The position numbers and the translations under genes were made by a program. From contig MARA01000005.1 of assembly GCA_001792895.1 (NCBI GenBank), positions 1,860,001-1,924,000 on the forward strand: DNA of 64,000 bases, written 5' to 3'. Every line of letters begins with the position of its first letter. The stretch's first letter is position 1. Origin of the DNA: Lentinus brumalis (Eukaryota > Basidiomycota > Agaricomycetes > Polyporales > Polyporaceae). The notes below the pieces were generated by a model. The model had not been told where the DNA came from. It saw only the letters and a list, made by a program, of their open reading frames with translations, and made no database searches. Below, one piece after another: positions 11,162-23,141 of the stretch.

Positions 11162-14100
11162 CGGTATCCTGCACTCATCCTCGCATCACGTCTCGCCTAC
11201 CCCTCTTAGACGACGCCCGCCTGCCGCGCGTTCTGTACAGTATTTATCACACACTCACTCGCCGCTCCTCTCTCGCTCTGTTTCCTTCACTCTCGCTACT
11301 GGGATTGGCAAAGTACAATCCAATCCCCCCGCCGGCGCCGCTTCGGCGGCAAACGCGTCGAGGTCCACTCTCTCCATCCATCACACACACATTTCGCTCG
11401 CCGGCACGGACCTCCAAAAGATGACGCCTGCCCCATTTCTCATCGCATACGGACTTGCACATAGCGCATCATGACCGTTCCCTTGCGTCTTCTGATTGCC
11501 CTTCCACTGCACGCTCCTCACACGTTGTCGCAACGTTCATTCCCCGCTCGCTCCCTCTCCACTTCGCATCGATCATACCTCCCCTCGTTCACGTCTCCGC
11601 TGCATGTCTCGCACTTGTCCACTTCTGCTTATCTCGCACACATGCCTTCTCGTGATTGCCCGACGACGCAAAAACCGTGCTCCTTCCTCATTCTCCATAG
11701 CCTGCTCCAGATCATGCTTGACTCTGCCGCGTGCGATCGATGTTGTTTGCCCCCCGCTTGTCTAATGACGCATCATACCTCTTCGATTTGCCTTCTTGCT
11801 CTCTCTCTCTCTCTCGCGCATATCTACTCAATCACGCACTCGCATATCCCCCATATCATCATCATATCCCATATTTCGCATATCCCCCACCCCAGCTCTC
11901 ATACTCCTGCGGATGTACGCTATCACTACATGTAACACAGTAAACCATAGATGCGACTAAATGCATAGAACACGTGAAAACATCCTGCGAGTTCGAGCTA
12001 CGACTCCTACGAGCAAGCACACAGGCAAGCACTGGCAGCCTTGCAAGGGCCGTGCTCCCGCTGCCGAAGACGAGCCGACGCGCAAGCTCCTAACCGCCAT
12101 GAACAGGTCAGTCGCGCCTCCGACTCGCGCTCGATCGTGCTTCATTGACGCACCCGGCGGCCGCGGCGGCCCCTCTGTCCCGACTCGTTCTAGAGACCCC
12201 CATTCGAATTCGAAGGCACATCGCCATTGCAACCGTGGAGTCGCCCTCCTTCCAATCCTGGGTCGCCCATACGAACTCCTAGCATGCCTGGAGAGGTGAC
12301 CGTGGTGAAGGCCACACAGTACTTGCTTGCTTGCTGAGCAGCACGGCCAGGGGCGGAGATCGACCCTAGGTACTTCACTGCTACATACCCGCTCAAGCTG
12401 CCAGCACGAGCCACTGCTGCGGTACGTGTCCTGTGTCATGCCGTGTCTGAGACCACTGCTGACTCTGCACAGTCTAGACTGCTCTACTGTACAGTACCAT
12501 ATCTGCCAATCGCCGTGAAGGCTCGGTACACCGGGATGTGCCTGAGCATTCAACGGACCAACGGAAGAAGGCGCGGACGGAGTGACTGCCGAACTCCGAA
12601 GACCCTCTTCCGCCCCACTCGTCCTGTGCCGGCCTTCCAAGGTTCGACTGTTCAAACGTTCAATGCTGCTCATTCACGGGTGCGACGGCCGACGAACACG
12701 ACGTTCGACCGTGAGTCGCTTCCACGGTTGCGGCCTCTCCAGCAGCGACCGCAGCCCATCAGTGGTTCAAGACAGCGCAGAACTCCCACTCATGCAGTAC
12801 GAGAACATCAGTGCCACGGAGAGTGATGGCGCACGGGCACTGCGAACAGGATCCGCCGTGCTTCGCGCCCCCGTTGTGACGATCAGCCACTTGGACCCCA
12901 ACTCGAGCGCTATATCCGTCTCCTGCACTCCCAGCTGCCAGTGACAACGGAACAGGGCCATCGACCCGCACGGGCGACTCGGGGCAGCCTCCATCGATCG
13001 TCAATCACCCATCGCCGACAACCTCGAAGTCTTTGGACCCATCTTCCCCGAACGGCCAGCGCAAGGCGAGCAGCAGCGAGAGTTAACCGCCAGCAAGCGG
13101 GCGTCATGTCAATGAGCGTGGGCTCCGTCCTCGCCCAAAGTCTATTCGCCTCCGCTTCCCATCTCCCACTGACGTGCGCATGACTCCCGGCGTCTGCTGC
13201 CAACTCCCCTCCGCCGTCGAAGAGCGCGGGGGCTCGGGCAGGGCATCCGAACGCTGGGGCCTCCAAAGGCGTCGGGCACCTCCCAGCCACACACCCTGTT
13301 CCCCGCATTCCCCGCTTCGCGCCTTCTGCTCCACAGCCGCTGTCGACCAGGGGCCCTCGTTCCGCCGCCCGTCGACATCCAGACTCGGGTCCCTCGAAGC
13401 ATCCCGTCCGCTCGTCCGCACCGGAGTCGGCTCCCAGCTGCGCGGCGACGTCACCCACCTTCTTGGACGTGGTTCATTCACTGCCAAGTACACCGGCGTG
13501 GCAACCCTCCATGGAGTCTAGCGACGGACGGCCTAGCCCCGGATCTCCTGCACTTCTCGTCCGACCGTGCTCTTGCTTCCTGAGCCTCATCGATGCATCT
13601 CTCGTACGTCTCTTAATTAATTACTTACAGCCCGCTGCGATGCTCTTTACATAACCCTCGACTCACTCGACCATCCCTTCAAGCTGGCCAGGCGAACCTG
13701 CACACGTCGGAGGCCTCGCTACTCGGTCCCTGAACCTTCTGGCATACGCGAGTAGGCGCACCGGCAGCATCTTTGAGGGGTTGATCTGGGGTATGCGGGG
13801 GCGTGTCGCTGCCACGTCTCAAGCTCCTCCAGATGTCCCACTGCCAGCAGTCATCCGACGTCCGAGGCCCGTATCTCCGTCACCCGACCTGTTTCTCTAT
13901 GTCCTTACGCGTGGTCGCACTATATTGACTTCTAATAATCGAGACATCTTACGCATCCCGACGCATGACGCAGACGCACACTCACACTGGTTGACTGGCA
14001 ATCAGTCTTCTGCCCGCTGCGCGTTCGCACGAAGCACACCGAGCGGGCGGGGTGTGAGAACATCGCCACGGCGGCGGGCTGATTGACAATCCTGTCCTTC

Positions 14101-15824
14101 CTGCCACAGCCAAGCCTCGCACTAGAAGCCTCGCTGCGCCTTCACAATGACGACATACACTCACACCGCTGAAAAGCCAGCTGTGAGTGCATGGTGGACG
14201 TCGGGAGCGGGCACACTGTACGGATATGCGGTACGGAGAACCGGTGCCGTTGCACAACTCAGGCTGGCAGCCACAGTTCCGTATGCGGTACTACGCGGCC
14301 ACACAACCACTCCGTCGTCTAGACGGGGAACCCTGTCACTAAATGGCGGGTCGAGACCGTGTCGAACTCGGACACAGCAAGGGTCGTGTGTCGAGACTCG
14401 GAGTTTATCGCACACCCTCTGACCTTGCGTCGGTGGCCGACGACGAAAATATAATGACTGCTGATGCCTACTGCGGCGCTGATGGCGGGCGCAGCGGGAT
14501 CGCTCAGCTGCTGAGTGTGCGGCCTTGCTCCCGAGTTACATGAGCGGATATTCGAGGACCGCGCCGCGCGGACGCACTGCACCGGGACCCGAGGCCGAGG
14601 GGAGTGGAGTAGCCGATCGGGTGCATGGTAGCGGCGTGCAGCGGCGTCGGTCAGATATGCATATGCAGCAGACTCGGAGTGCTGTCATCGCAGCCTTCTT
14701 AGATGCGGACTTCGTGACGACATGTCGAGCAAGTACCTCCTTCATTGCGGTTAGTTGACCGTCCAGGGCTTCAGGCCTCGGGCCTCAGGTCGCGCAGCGT
14801 GTCTGTAAGCGGTTACAGCGGGCAACCAAGGTCCTTCCGCGCAGGAGCGCATCAGAGGGGCATGTTTCGCCGCGCCCAGCATGCCGAACATGGCAAAGCG
14901 TCGCCCTCGTCCCCTCTGATCTTACCTTCCCATATTGGGAACCCATCACTCTTGTCACGCCCACAGGCGCCTGCATCTGCAGATGGCACCGCCGGCAGTG
15001 CAGACGCCCGTTACCGCGAGCTCCCTAATTTGGACAGGATATCTGACTTGGAGTCGGCCTCTGCGCCTTGCGCCATATGCTCCCGGCCCCGGTCCCATGG
15101 AACGGCGCTTCCCGTTGCACACCTGCCTCCGTCAATATTGGTCTTGTTGGGGCGCTCGTCTTCGCCGTTACGGAGACCCCGACTCCCGAGTCCAACGACT
15201 GCCTCCCGCCTGTCCTGCCACGCCATGACCCTGAGGCCTAAGCGCCGCACTAGTGGTTCCAAACATAACCATCACTGCTTCTGCGACTCCGTCTGAGAAC
15301 ATGCACACACGAAGCCGAACTCAGGCGACGCACGTCCTCAGGCTTGACTCAGCGCCCCACCCTCGCCCCGTGCTTACCCCGCCTGGCCGCTGGCGCCATC
15401 ACGCCCGACGAGCGTAGCGCTGCCGCATTCCGTGCCCCGCGAACGTCCCCAGAACATCTCACCCGCTCCCCGCCCCCGCCCCGGCGCCGCAGCCCCACCG
15501 TGCTTGTCCTTTTCGGACTCTCTCAACCCAGCAACTGGCCACTGGAAAAACCATTGCGACCGTGGACCATCTGATCGTCTGCCCGTATTTCTTTTCTGAT
15601 ATATCAAAAGTACCTGCAGCATCTACTTACCACCACTTTATCCGCGCTGTCACGCTCGTTGTCACCCACCCTCGCCCGCCTATGCCTCTTCTGGCTGCCC
15701 GATGGCCCGCAGGGATCGGACCTCCCCCCCCTTGCGCAGTACTTGCGCACGCGAGACCGAGTGTCGGGCTTCCTCCTGCCTGCCCAACATGCCATTGCCA
15801 AGCTGTGCATCAATATTAATGTGG

Positions 15825-15848
15825 CGTCCCAGCGTCCCAGCGTCCCAG
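15825..15848. repeat. 8-base tandem repeat, three copies
   Basis: Three perfect copies of cgtcccag in the gene-poor interval. Confidence 0.85.
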
Positions 15849-17150
15849 CGGCACAAGGCGCGCCATCCATCACGCGAACAAAACACGGGCAGCGACTTCC
15901 AGGCCGCTGCGACGGACACCTGGCACAAGCTGCAGCTATGTACATAGCAGCAGCTTGTCCGATGTCTTGCCAAAGCCAGATTGACTGGAACGGAAGGCTT
16001 CGAAGGCGCGATTCCGTCAGTGCACATCGGACGTGGCTGCTGGCGCCTGGCGCCATACCCTGGCCAAGGGCACCTTGATTGCAGGGATGCTCCTGTGGGG
16101 GCCGTATAGCGCTGTTACCTGTCTGTACGTATCGTGCATACACGTTCCTCTCTGCGATATTGAACCCTATCAGGGCTATCACACTTCGAATTTCCACCGA
16201 GTCGGCCGCGCACTGCGTCACTGTCGCCCGCCCTCGAGAGTCGAATTCCACAGCTGCTTCTAGTGTACGCAGCGGGCGGCGGGTCGGTCGCCTTTCCCAC
16301 CATCATCTGTCGCCCTCCTCGACGCCGTCGAATTCGGTAACAGACTCGGAAGATCTTCGTACCTATTCGGGCGCATCACTGGCCATGCACGGTGGGTGAG
16401 CGAGCCCGAATGCCTGCCCGAAGGTTCATAACGCCCAACGGTTCACACAACGTCCGCGATTGGACATGGAACTGACTCTTCTTTGGATATTGATGCCAGA
16501 TATGTAGCCTCGTGGTGCACGCGACCGCGACCTTGATGTCCCGCCTGGTCGTCCGACGCTCTCAATGTCGGTAGCGCATCTTGGCACTTGGCGCACGGCG
16601 ACAGGCCCGCCGCGACGCCGCGTCCACACCGAGCTCGACCTCAGTACTTGGTCCGCCCGTATTTAGTGGCGATCCCAACCACGCATTGGCAAATCGCATG
16701 GATTTGCCTCCGTCCTCGAGCCCGACGTCCCCGCATGTCCCCCTCGAGCGCGAGCGGGTCACCGCGTCCCTTGCACACATCCAGCCTCATATATCGACGC
16801 GTCCTGCACGTTCTGTTCGCCCTGAAGAGCGCTACCATGACGCAGGCGCGCCAGTCTCCAGCTACGCACACGCCGATACTTAGCGGGATCAATTTGTCCA
16901 AAGACACGATTCAGCGTCGCCCATGTCACGGCCACGCGAAACAGGCTAGCGCGGTCGCGCGAGCTCGTGTGTCGGGCACGCTAGAGGCTAGGGACGTCTC
17001 AACAACCGCCCCGTGATAGCATCCTCCCCAGACCGACATGGACGGAATCGACAACTGAGACTTTGTTGTACTTCGGAACGGGCTAGCGTCGTGGCGTCGA
17101 TCAGTACTGTTCACATCTCCCTCCTTCTCGAGGCCGCAGGCGTACCGACG

Positions 17151-17176
17151 CTGTCCAGCCTGTCCAGCCTGTCCAG
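17151..17176. repeat. 9-base tandem repeat, nearly three copies
   Basis: The unit ctgtccagc is repeated, the last copy one base short. Confidence 0.85.
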
Positions 17177-18998
17177 TACTTAGGGACACGAACGCGGCAA
17201 CGAGGCCGTCCGGTCCCGCTGAGTCAACTCAACATCGTCTCGTCTCGTTGCGCCCGGCCCCCGCAGGTCCCAGGGGACGATGCGCATTGCGCGATTCCCT
17301 TCAACGCCCGCCCGAAATTCGAATCAGACACTCGGTCACGCGCCTCCCGCCCATTCGTCCCGAGCGGGATCAGGGGCGCAGAACGCAATCTAACAACGCG
17401 AGCGTCGCAGCAGCGGCGTGACTCTCGCGTCCAAGGGCGGGCACCTGCCTTACTGAGTTACTCGGCGAGATGGATCATGGTTGCCTCCCGCACGAGAGAT
17501 GTCCCGGCGGCAACCAGTCGTCCATCAGACGCTTCCAAGTTCGAACCTCAGGGTCGTCATCGGACGCGTTTGCCAATGCTCCCGCGAATGCAAACCAAGG
17601 AGGCTTGCTTCCTCATCGGACCAGAATCGTTTTTGATTGTGAGTGCCTTGCTCTAGGTATGTTGCACCGCAGGCTGACTATGTTCTCCTTCTGCCAGGTT
17701 ACGTTCGCAGCGTGGACGGGTCCCGGGATGAGCACACTCACTGAATTCTGTCAGTTGACGTCGGCCGATGTCCACAGCGGTCGGCATGCCACGGCTTGCA
17801 CTGTTGTGCCCCAGGACAAGGCTTGGAAACGACGCGCACCGCAATGACGCCACCCGCCTTGTGAGGACGCCAATTGATTCGAGGGATGTGCCAAGGCCCG
17901 CGCGAGGAGGAGTCTCCGTTGGGTCGGATATGCGTTTGTCCGGATGTGCAGGTGGGCTGAAGGCAGCCCAAGATGGCATGCGATGTGCTCATGCTACTGA
18001 ACGCCAGTCCGCATCGGGACACGTGACACCCGTTCTGCGCAGATCTTCGCGGCCGCATCGGGACGTAAGTAGGACGTGCGAGATCCGCCCCCGAGCGTCT
18101 TGCCTTCCCGAGTCGGTCGAGCAGAGAAGCGTGCGCTCTGTCCGTTCCAGGCAGTCTCCCCGCTTGCCCGAGTGCGATCTGCCCGCGATGCCGCCCTCCC
18201 GACCAGCCACCGGCGCGCGACTCTCGGTGCACGCAAACGCCGGCCAGGCGCGGTGGCATGCCCCATGCAGCTGATAGCGTCGTTGAAGCATGCACTCTCC
18301 GCACAGGCCCCGCTGGCAACAGGCACGCGCTCCGCCATTGAGTGCGCCCGCGCCCAGCTTCGTGTTCCCTGCGATGCGTCACCGTGCATGCTTCGCAGAC
18401 GTCGCGCAGATTGCAGGGAAACATCAAAGGAGAGCAACCACTGCCGAGCGCAAGCCGGGAGCTAGAACCCGTCGCGCAATCGGACTCCGCTGCGACTGCC
18501 TCCTTTGGGGGATCCTCGCCGCCTGCGAGTTCTCGCCTGCTCTGTCACGCTTTCTGGCCTCTGCTCTCCCAAGTCCGCCTCAGGCCCCGCCCTCTTCTCG
18601 AACACGCACACTGTTCGATGCACTCCCGCGAACCTTGCCTGCGCACTCTTCGTGCGTCCCACGCGATCCCATTGCTCCCGCGTTTCAATGGCAGTATCTG
18701 TCACTCTCAGTCCATGCAGCCAGTCTTCCCTCCGCTCATCCCAGCTGTACGTCATATGTCAGGGCACCCGCCTTCCGGGACATACGTCGCTCAACTCTAT
18801 CTCGACAGACTGGGCCAGCTTCCCTTCTGGCTGCCACGAATTATCCAGCGTGGGCTGCGACTTCGACGCCTTCCCCGCCCGCGGACAGATCTACCAACCC
18901 ACATCCGTCTCGCGTCACGCTTGAGAAAGCACGCTGCATACCACGGCCGATCCTCCCCATGCGTCGCATTCTCTCTCCGAGCCATTTAGGGTTTGCCG

Positions 18999-19669
18999 TC
19001 AGACTGGCCCAGCTCTACCTCGTCCCTTCTTTACCGCCTTCCTCACTTCCTTCTCCCAACGCTTGTACGCCTCCCTGAACGCCCGCGTCTCAAAATACTC
19101 CTTCGGAAACGCACAGGCCTCCTGCAGCAGCGGGGCCAAGTCATGCGACGTGCACACCACAAAGTCCCGCCCGCCCTCCTCTCCGCGCTCGCTCTTCGCC
19201 TTGCGCGCCTTCACGAGATCGTCCATGCCCTTCTCCAGGAAGCTCGGGAGTGTTTCCTTTGCCTGTTGCTGGCTGCTCCCACCGCTCGCTGGTGGGGGGG
19301 CGTCTGCGCCGCGCAGGGTGGCCAAGTCGCATGAGCGCACAAATTGTGCATCATCCGTCGACAGGTATGGGGGGCCGAGGAAGTGCGCATGGACGGACGC
19401 GTTCAGACGTTCCGCCGCATCCGCGTTCGCGGAGAACGTCCGCAGGTCCTGACACATAAACGCCAGCCGCTGCCGGATGTCTCCGAGGTGGTTTGGCCCG
19501 GGCTCGGGTGTAGGCTCCTGCACGCTGCTCTTGCCTTTCTGCTCGACGCTGGTGAGTTGGTCGCTTATTTAGGAATGGATTCGTGCGCTGTACTTACCTT
19601 CTTCCGTTTCCGAGTCGATCGTGTAACGCATTCCGCACTCTGCGCAGGATCTACGTTCTCAGATTGCAT
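18999..19669 (-). CDS. Unrecognised 203-residue protein
   Basis: Two exons, 19669-19598 and 19538-18999, joined by an intron with donor gtaagt. I chose the acceptor gagcag because it keeps the frame and yields a continuous basic patch (RKRKKKGKSS) near the N terminus. The start MQSENVD is the only in-frame ATG upstream. The middle is mixed and helix-prone (DIRQRLAFMCQDLRTF, DAAERLNASVHAHFL). A short Ser/Gln linker follows, then a charged helical C-terminal half ending KRWEKEVRKAVKKG. No signal peptide, membrane segment or known motif is seen. The basic patch could be a nuclear signal. Even amino-acid composition and a clean splice model argue for a real gene, possibly lineage-restricted. No function is proposed. 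Confidence 0.62.
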
Positions 19670-21821
19670 GGTGGTCTGTACAGAGCCAGCCTCTGGCACC
19701 ACAATGCAACTACCCCGCGACACGATGCAATCCCGCGGTGGTACTTATCGAACTCTATCGGGAGTCGGGACCGTCATGTTTACGTACTGTGAGTCTGACT
19801 CCCTGCTGCGACGGGCGCTTCTTTCCCAAACCGACCGACCGACACGGTCGTCGGCGTGACGACGTTTGAGCGGCTTCAACGAAGTCAGTCATGGCAGGTT
19901 TCGTGGGCTCTTCACACATTCGACGCGAGTTTCAGGGACCGTAAGCTCCGCAAGTAGCTCGCTTAACCATCAACCCTGTTTCACGACGTTAACTTCGCTA
20001 GTCAGGCAAGGCCTGCAACGTCCGCGTCAACCACACACCTGTCGCTAGACCCCCACTTGAGAACGACGACGCTCATCCTCCAGAACCAGAACCACCCACC
20101 GCATCGCGGCCTACCCTCAAGTCCGCAGTTTGTACCTCGCACCTCTCGCCAAACGTGTCGCCGTCGGAGATGCACAACCCCGATGCACCCCGCCTCTCCC
20201 GTCCAATCTTCTACCGTTACGCTTCTTCTCTTCTAGTGCGCCGCGGAAGCTGATATATGATAAGCACCCCCGACCCCCTCGAACTTCGCAGCGCGCTGAT
20301 ACAAGGCCGACGTGCGCACCCCGGATTCGTCAGTCGTGAGAGTACTCACTAGAGTGTACGTGCCCCTTCTCCCGAGTCCCCAGGGCCCCATCAACCACAC
20401 TCGAACCTCACGACGTCATAGATATGTCCCCTTCCCGCGCAAAATACCCTGTCGGGCGAGTGCCTTCCCACAGAGGGCGTGACGGGTCCCGCCCTCACGC
20501 GTTCTAGCGGGACCGAAACGGCGGGGCCTATGTCGCTATGTATATATGTCGCTGAGTTCAGGCTTCTAGGGAAGCGGAGTTGTCACAGTCGTCGGTGCCG
20601 AGGGCCGCTGCGCATGCGCGACCGGATGTAACACTGTGAGGGTGCACGTCGCACGACGGCAGGAGAAATATGAAGTGCTTCACGGTGATGAGCAAGTTTC
20701 GGACCAAGTCCGCAACAAGCGAGCTCGAAGCACCGCAGCTGTATGCAAGTATGTATGTATGTCATGGTACATAGTGCACTCGACAAGAAATCGCTCACGA
20801 TCGGTATGACTGGCCGCAGAACGTCGGAACAGGTTGCCTTCCAGCTGAGGTGTACCCTCCCAAGTACGGAGGCGAGATCGAATGAGTCGGCTTGTAATAT
20901 TGACTTTGATAGAAGCAGGGCGCTGAGGCCATTTCTGTACCACTGCATCATGATGTCAGAGTGTAAGACATGGTGCATGATCACTGCATGACTGCACGCC
21001 TGCTGTGAAGACACAAGAGTGCGCGCATGCGCTGCGCCTAACTTGGAACTCGGCTCGATATGACGGCACAACCAGGAACAAGCACCTATTTGTCTCATAG
21101 CCACTCCTTTTACTTCATGTACTAGAGCCTGCAGTTTGCACCCCTTCCGTCATACCACCTCCTGCCTCGTGTCCCGAGCCGGCAGTCAGTCTGCTCGACC
21201 CTCTTTGATGGTGAGTGGCAGGACATCACAACCAACGAGCTGGCAGATCATCGCGGGACGCCACAACCTGACAAGCTGTTCCCTGGAGCATGACTGCCAT
21301 ACTGGAGAACAAGTTCAACAGACGGCGAGCAGGCACACTCAGACTGTAACTTTCAGGGGATCGCAGGCGCGTTCCGCTCGAGCGCTGGATCTGACCGTTG
21401 CCGTTGCTGGCATGCCACGCAATGCATCGAGGCGAGACATATGCGCAATCATCGAACAACCTGACTGTAGACTCTGACAGACACCATCAACAACGACCAG
21501 TATCCGCAGAGATGGACAGTAAGTCGACGCACTCCCGTCCTTCAAAATCGCGGTCACGAGCATAATGATTCGAAACACAGACCTACAACGCGACATACAA
21601 ACCTTCGGAACCACGTGTACCGCAGTTTCAAGCGACAGCACCTCGCCTCCGCCGCTCGCATAGCACTATGCGCTTCCACTGGTGATGATGATAGGTGCCG
21701 ACAAAGGTTCATCGCGATGGGCCTCGGTCTGCATGTCAGTGGCAGCGGGAATAGCATCGACGAAGAGATAACAAAGGAACAAAAGTACAACGCCTGCGAT
21801 TGGCTCCGATGGTACATGATT
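19670..21821. other. Intergenic, 2.15 kb, no gene seen
   Basis: Lies between the start of the unrecognised gene and the stop of SmB, so it holds the promoter of the former and the 3' flank of the latter. No coding potential was recognised on either strand. Around 20,490-20,515 a 7-base inverted repeat (gtcccgc / gcgggac) could form a hairpin. Confidence 0.55.
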
Positions 21822-22616
21822 TTACTGCGGGGGTGGCTGGAACCTAAATATCACGCGACAGTGAGTTCAAGGAGTGTCTTCCAAAGCGCACAGGCAGGAC
21901 TTACCCAGGCGGGGGGCCGCCGAAGCCGGGAGGAGGAGGGAATGGCATTCCCGGAGGTCCGCCAGGGAAGCCTGGTGGGCGGAAGCCAGGGGGAGGCATT
22001 CCAGGAGCTCCTGGCATCCCGGGAGGCGCAAAGGGCATGGGAGGTCTTGCGATACCGGCGGGACCGCCTGCGGACTACGTTGAACACCCGTCGCATCGCC
22101 GCAAGGACAAGATGAGACTCACCAGGAGGGAACATACCCATCCCACGTCCTGCAGGTGCTCCTCTTCCGGGACCCAACGGCAACTACAAAAAAGTGGCGA
22201 ACCGTCATCAGCGCCGTGCTCCCCAACCAAACGCACACGATGCACGCACCGCATTCTTCTTGTCGTCGTCCGTCACTGGCGGGGGCCCCTCGACGCTCAG
22301 ACTGACGACCGTCTCGCCACGGAGAATGACCAAGCCCAGGGTCCGCTTCATCTCCTGCATGGGGCCCGCCTCCGTCTCTCCGGCCTTCTTCTTTGGCCTT
22401 ACACGGCGGAACTCTTCGCACTCGGCAAGGACGAGGTTCATATGACGGTCAAAGGCGAGCATTTGGCCGACGAACGCGCGGCCGTCGTTGATCGTGACTT
22501 TGAGCCTCCAGTTTATGAGGCTCAGCATCTTGCCACCCTTGGACTTTGGCGGAGGCTGCAGCGAGGTATGTAAGCGTCCACGCTGCATCAAAGACACACA
22601 AAGCAGACCGTACCAT
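21822..22616 (-). CDS. SMB1: Small nuclear ribonucleoprotein SmB (SNRPB homologue)
   Basis: Predicted 184-residue core spliceosomal Sm protein, part of the heptameric ring on U1, U2, U4 and U5 snRNAs. Coding exons 22616-22614, 22555-22250, 22183-22123, 22067-21905, 21843-21822. The Sm fold is complete: Sm1 includes GRAFVGQMLAFDRHMNLVLAE, with the DRHMNLVL signature, and Sm2 is LGLVILRGETVVSLSVEG. A Gly/Pro/Met-rich tail with repeated PPG and PGMP units follows, as in human SmB. The coding part of the first exon is only the ATG, followed at once by an intron with donor gtacgg; it gives MPPPKSKGGKM, which aligns with the human start. An internal Met eleven codons in is a possible but less likely start. 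Confidence 0.93.
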
Positions 22617-23141
22617 GGTGGGCAAGGAGTTTTGGAGGACGAGGGAGACGGCGTGCGCAAGGCTGCAGACGATGAGCGCGAGGTGCAGTAACACGCGCCA
22701 AACACGGCCAAACATCCGCTGGCGCCCCGGCGCTACATGCCCAGGAGTCAGTGGCGCACGTCTCAGACTTGGTCGTTCGTTGTTTGACTCTGGGAAGACA
22801 ACACGCGGTGGACTGCAATTCACGTATGTCGTTCACCAGAGACATGTCATCTGCGTCGTATCGCTTTTGGGTTACCGACAACTCGTGATTTCCTTTCGGC
22901 CGAATAATCCGCCTGTTGTCAGCCTTTCTCTCCTCCCCGAGTGACAGTCTGAGGGGACGCCTTCATCTCACATGAAACTTCGGCTCAAGTCGGGTTCGGT
23001 TTTGTATCGTCGGTCCCTGCCCGACGATTCGTATGCGCGCCGTTCATTCTTGTGATTGTTTAAAAGGGAGTCTGTGGCTGATATGGACCGCCGTCCGCAG
23101 AACTCGCACTGTAGCACACACTCCCTGTCACACCAAAAACA
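22617..23141. promoter_or_regulatory. Divergent promoter, SmB / nitronate monooxygenase
   Basis: 525 bases separate the two start codons, which point away from each other. No clear TATA box was recognised. Confidence 0.5.

Larger units (their letters stand above)
11162..18998. other. Gene-poor interval, 7.8 kb, no firmly supported gene
   Basis: The first 800 bases are strongly pyrimidine-rich on the plus strand and probably include the 3' region of the Ecl1-type gene. Beyond that I see only scattered open frames rich in Ser, Pro and Arg, mostly on the plus strand, with no recognisable domain. Between about 11,960 and 13,660 some frames end at good splice donors and could belong to a real gene; this is treated as a finding, not a gene. 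Two small tandem repeats (15825-15848, 17151-17176) are present. Confidence 0.45.

Noticed and set aside
11471..11935. 154-codon open frame after the Ecl1-type gene
   Set aside because: It is pure pyrimidine-rich sequence giving Ser/His/Pro/Leu filler; probably 3' flank.
14745..15296. 183-codon plus-strand open frame in the gene-poor interval
   Set aside because: The peptide is S/P/R-rich and suggestive but no start context, splice partners or domain could be established.
17541..17560. gttcgaacc sequence like a tRNA T-arm
   Set aside because: No matching acceptor, D or anticodon arms could be folded around it; no tRNA gene was found in the window.
18290..19078. 262-codon plus-strand open frame
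   Set aside because: It overlaps the 3' end of the better supported minus-strand gene, starts in no clear context and reads as Ser/Pro/Ala-rich filler.
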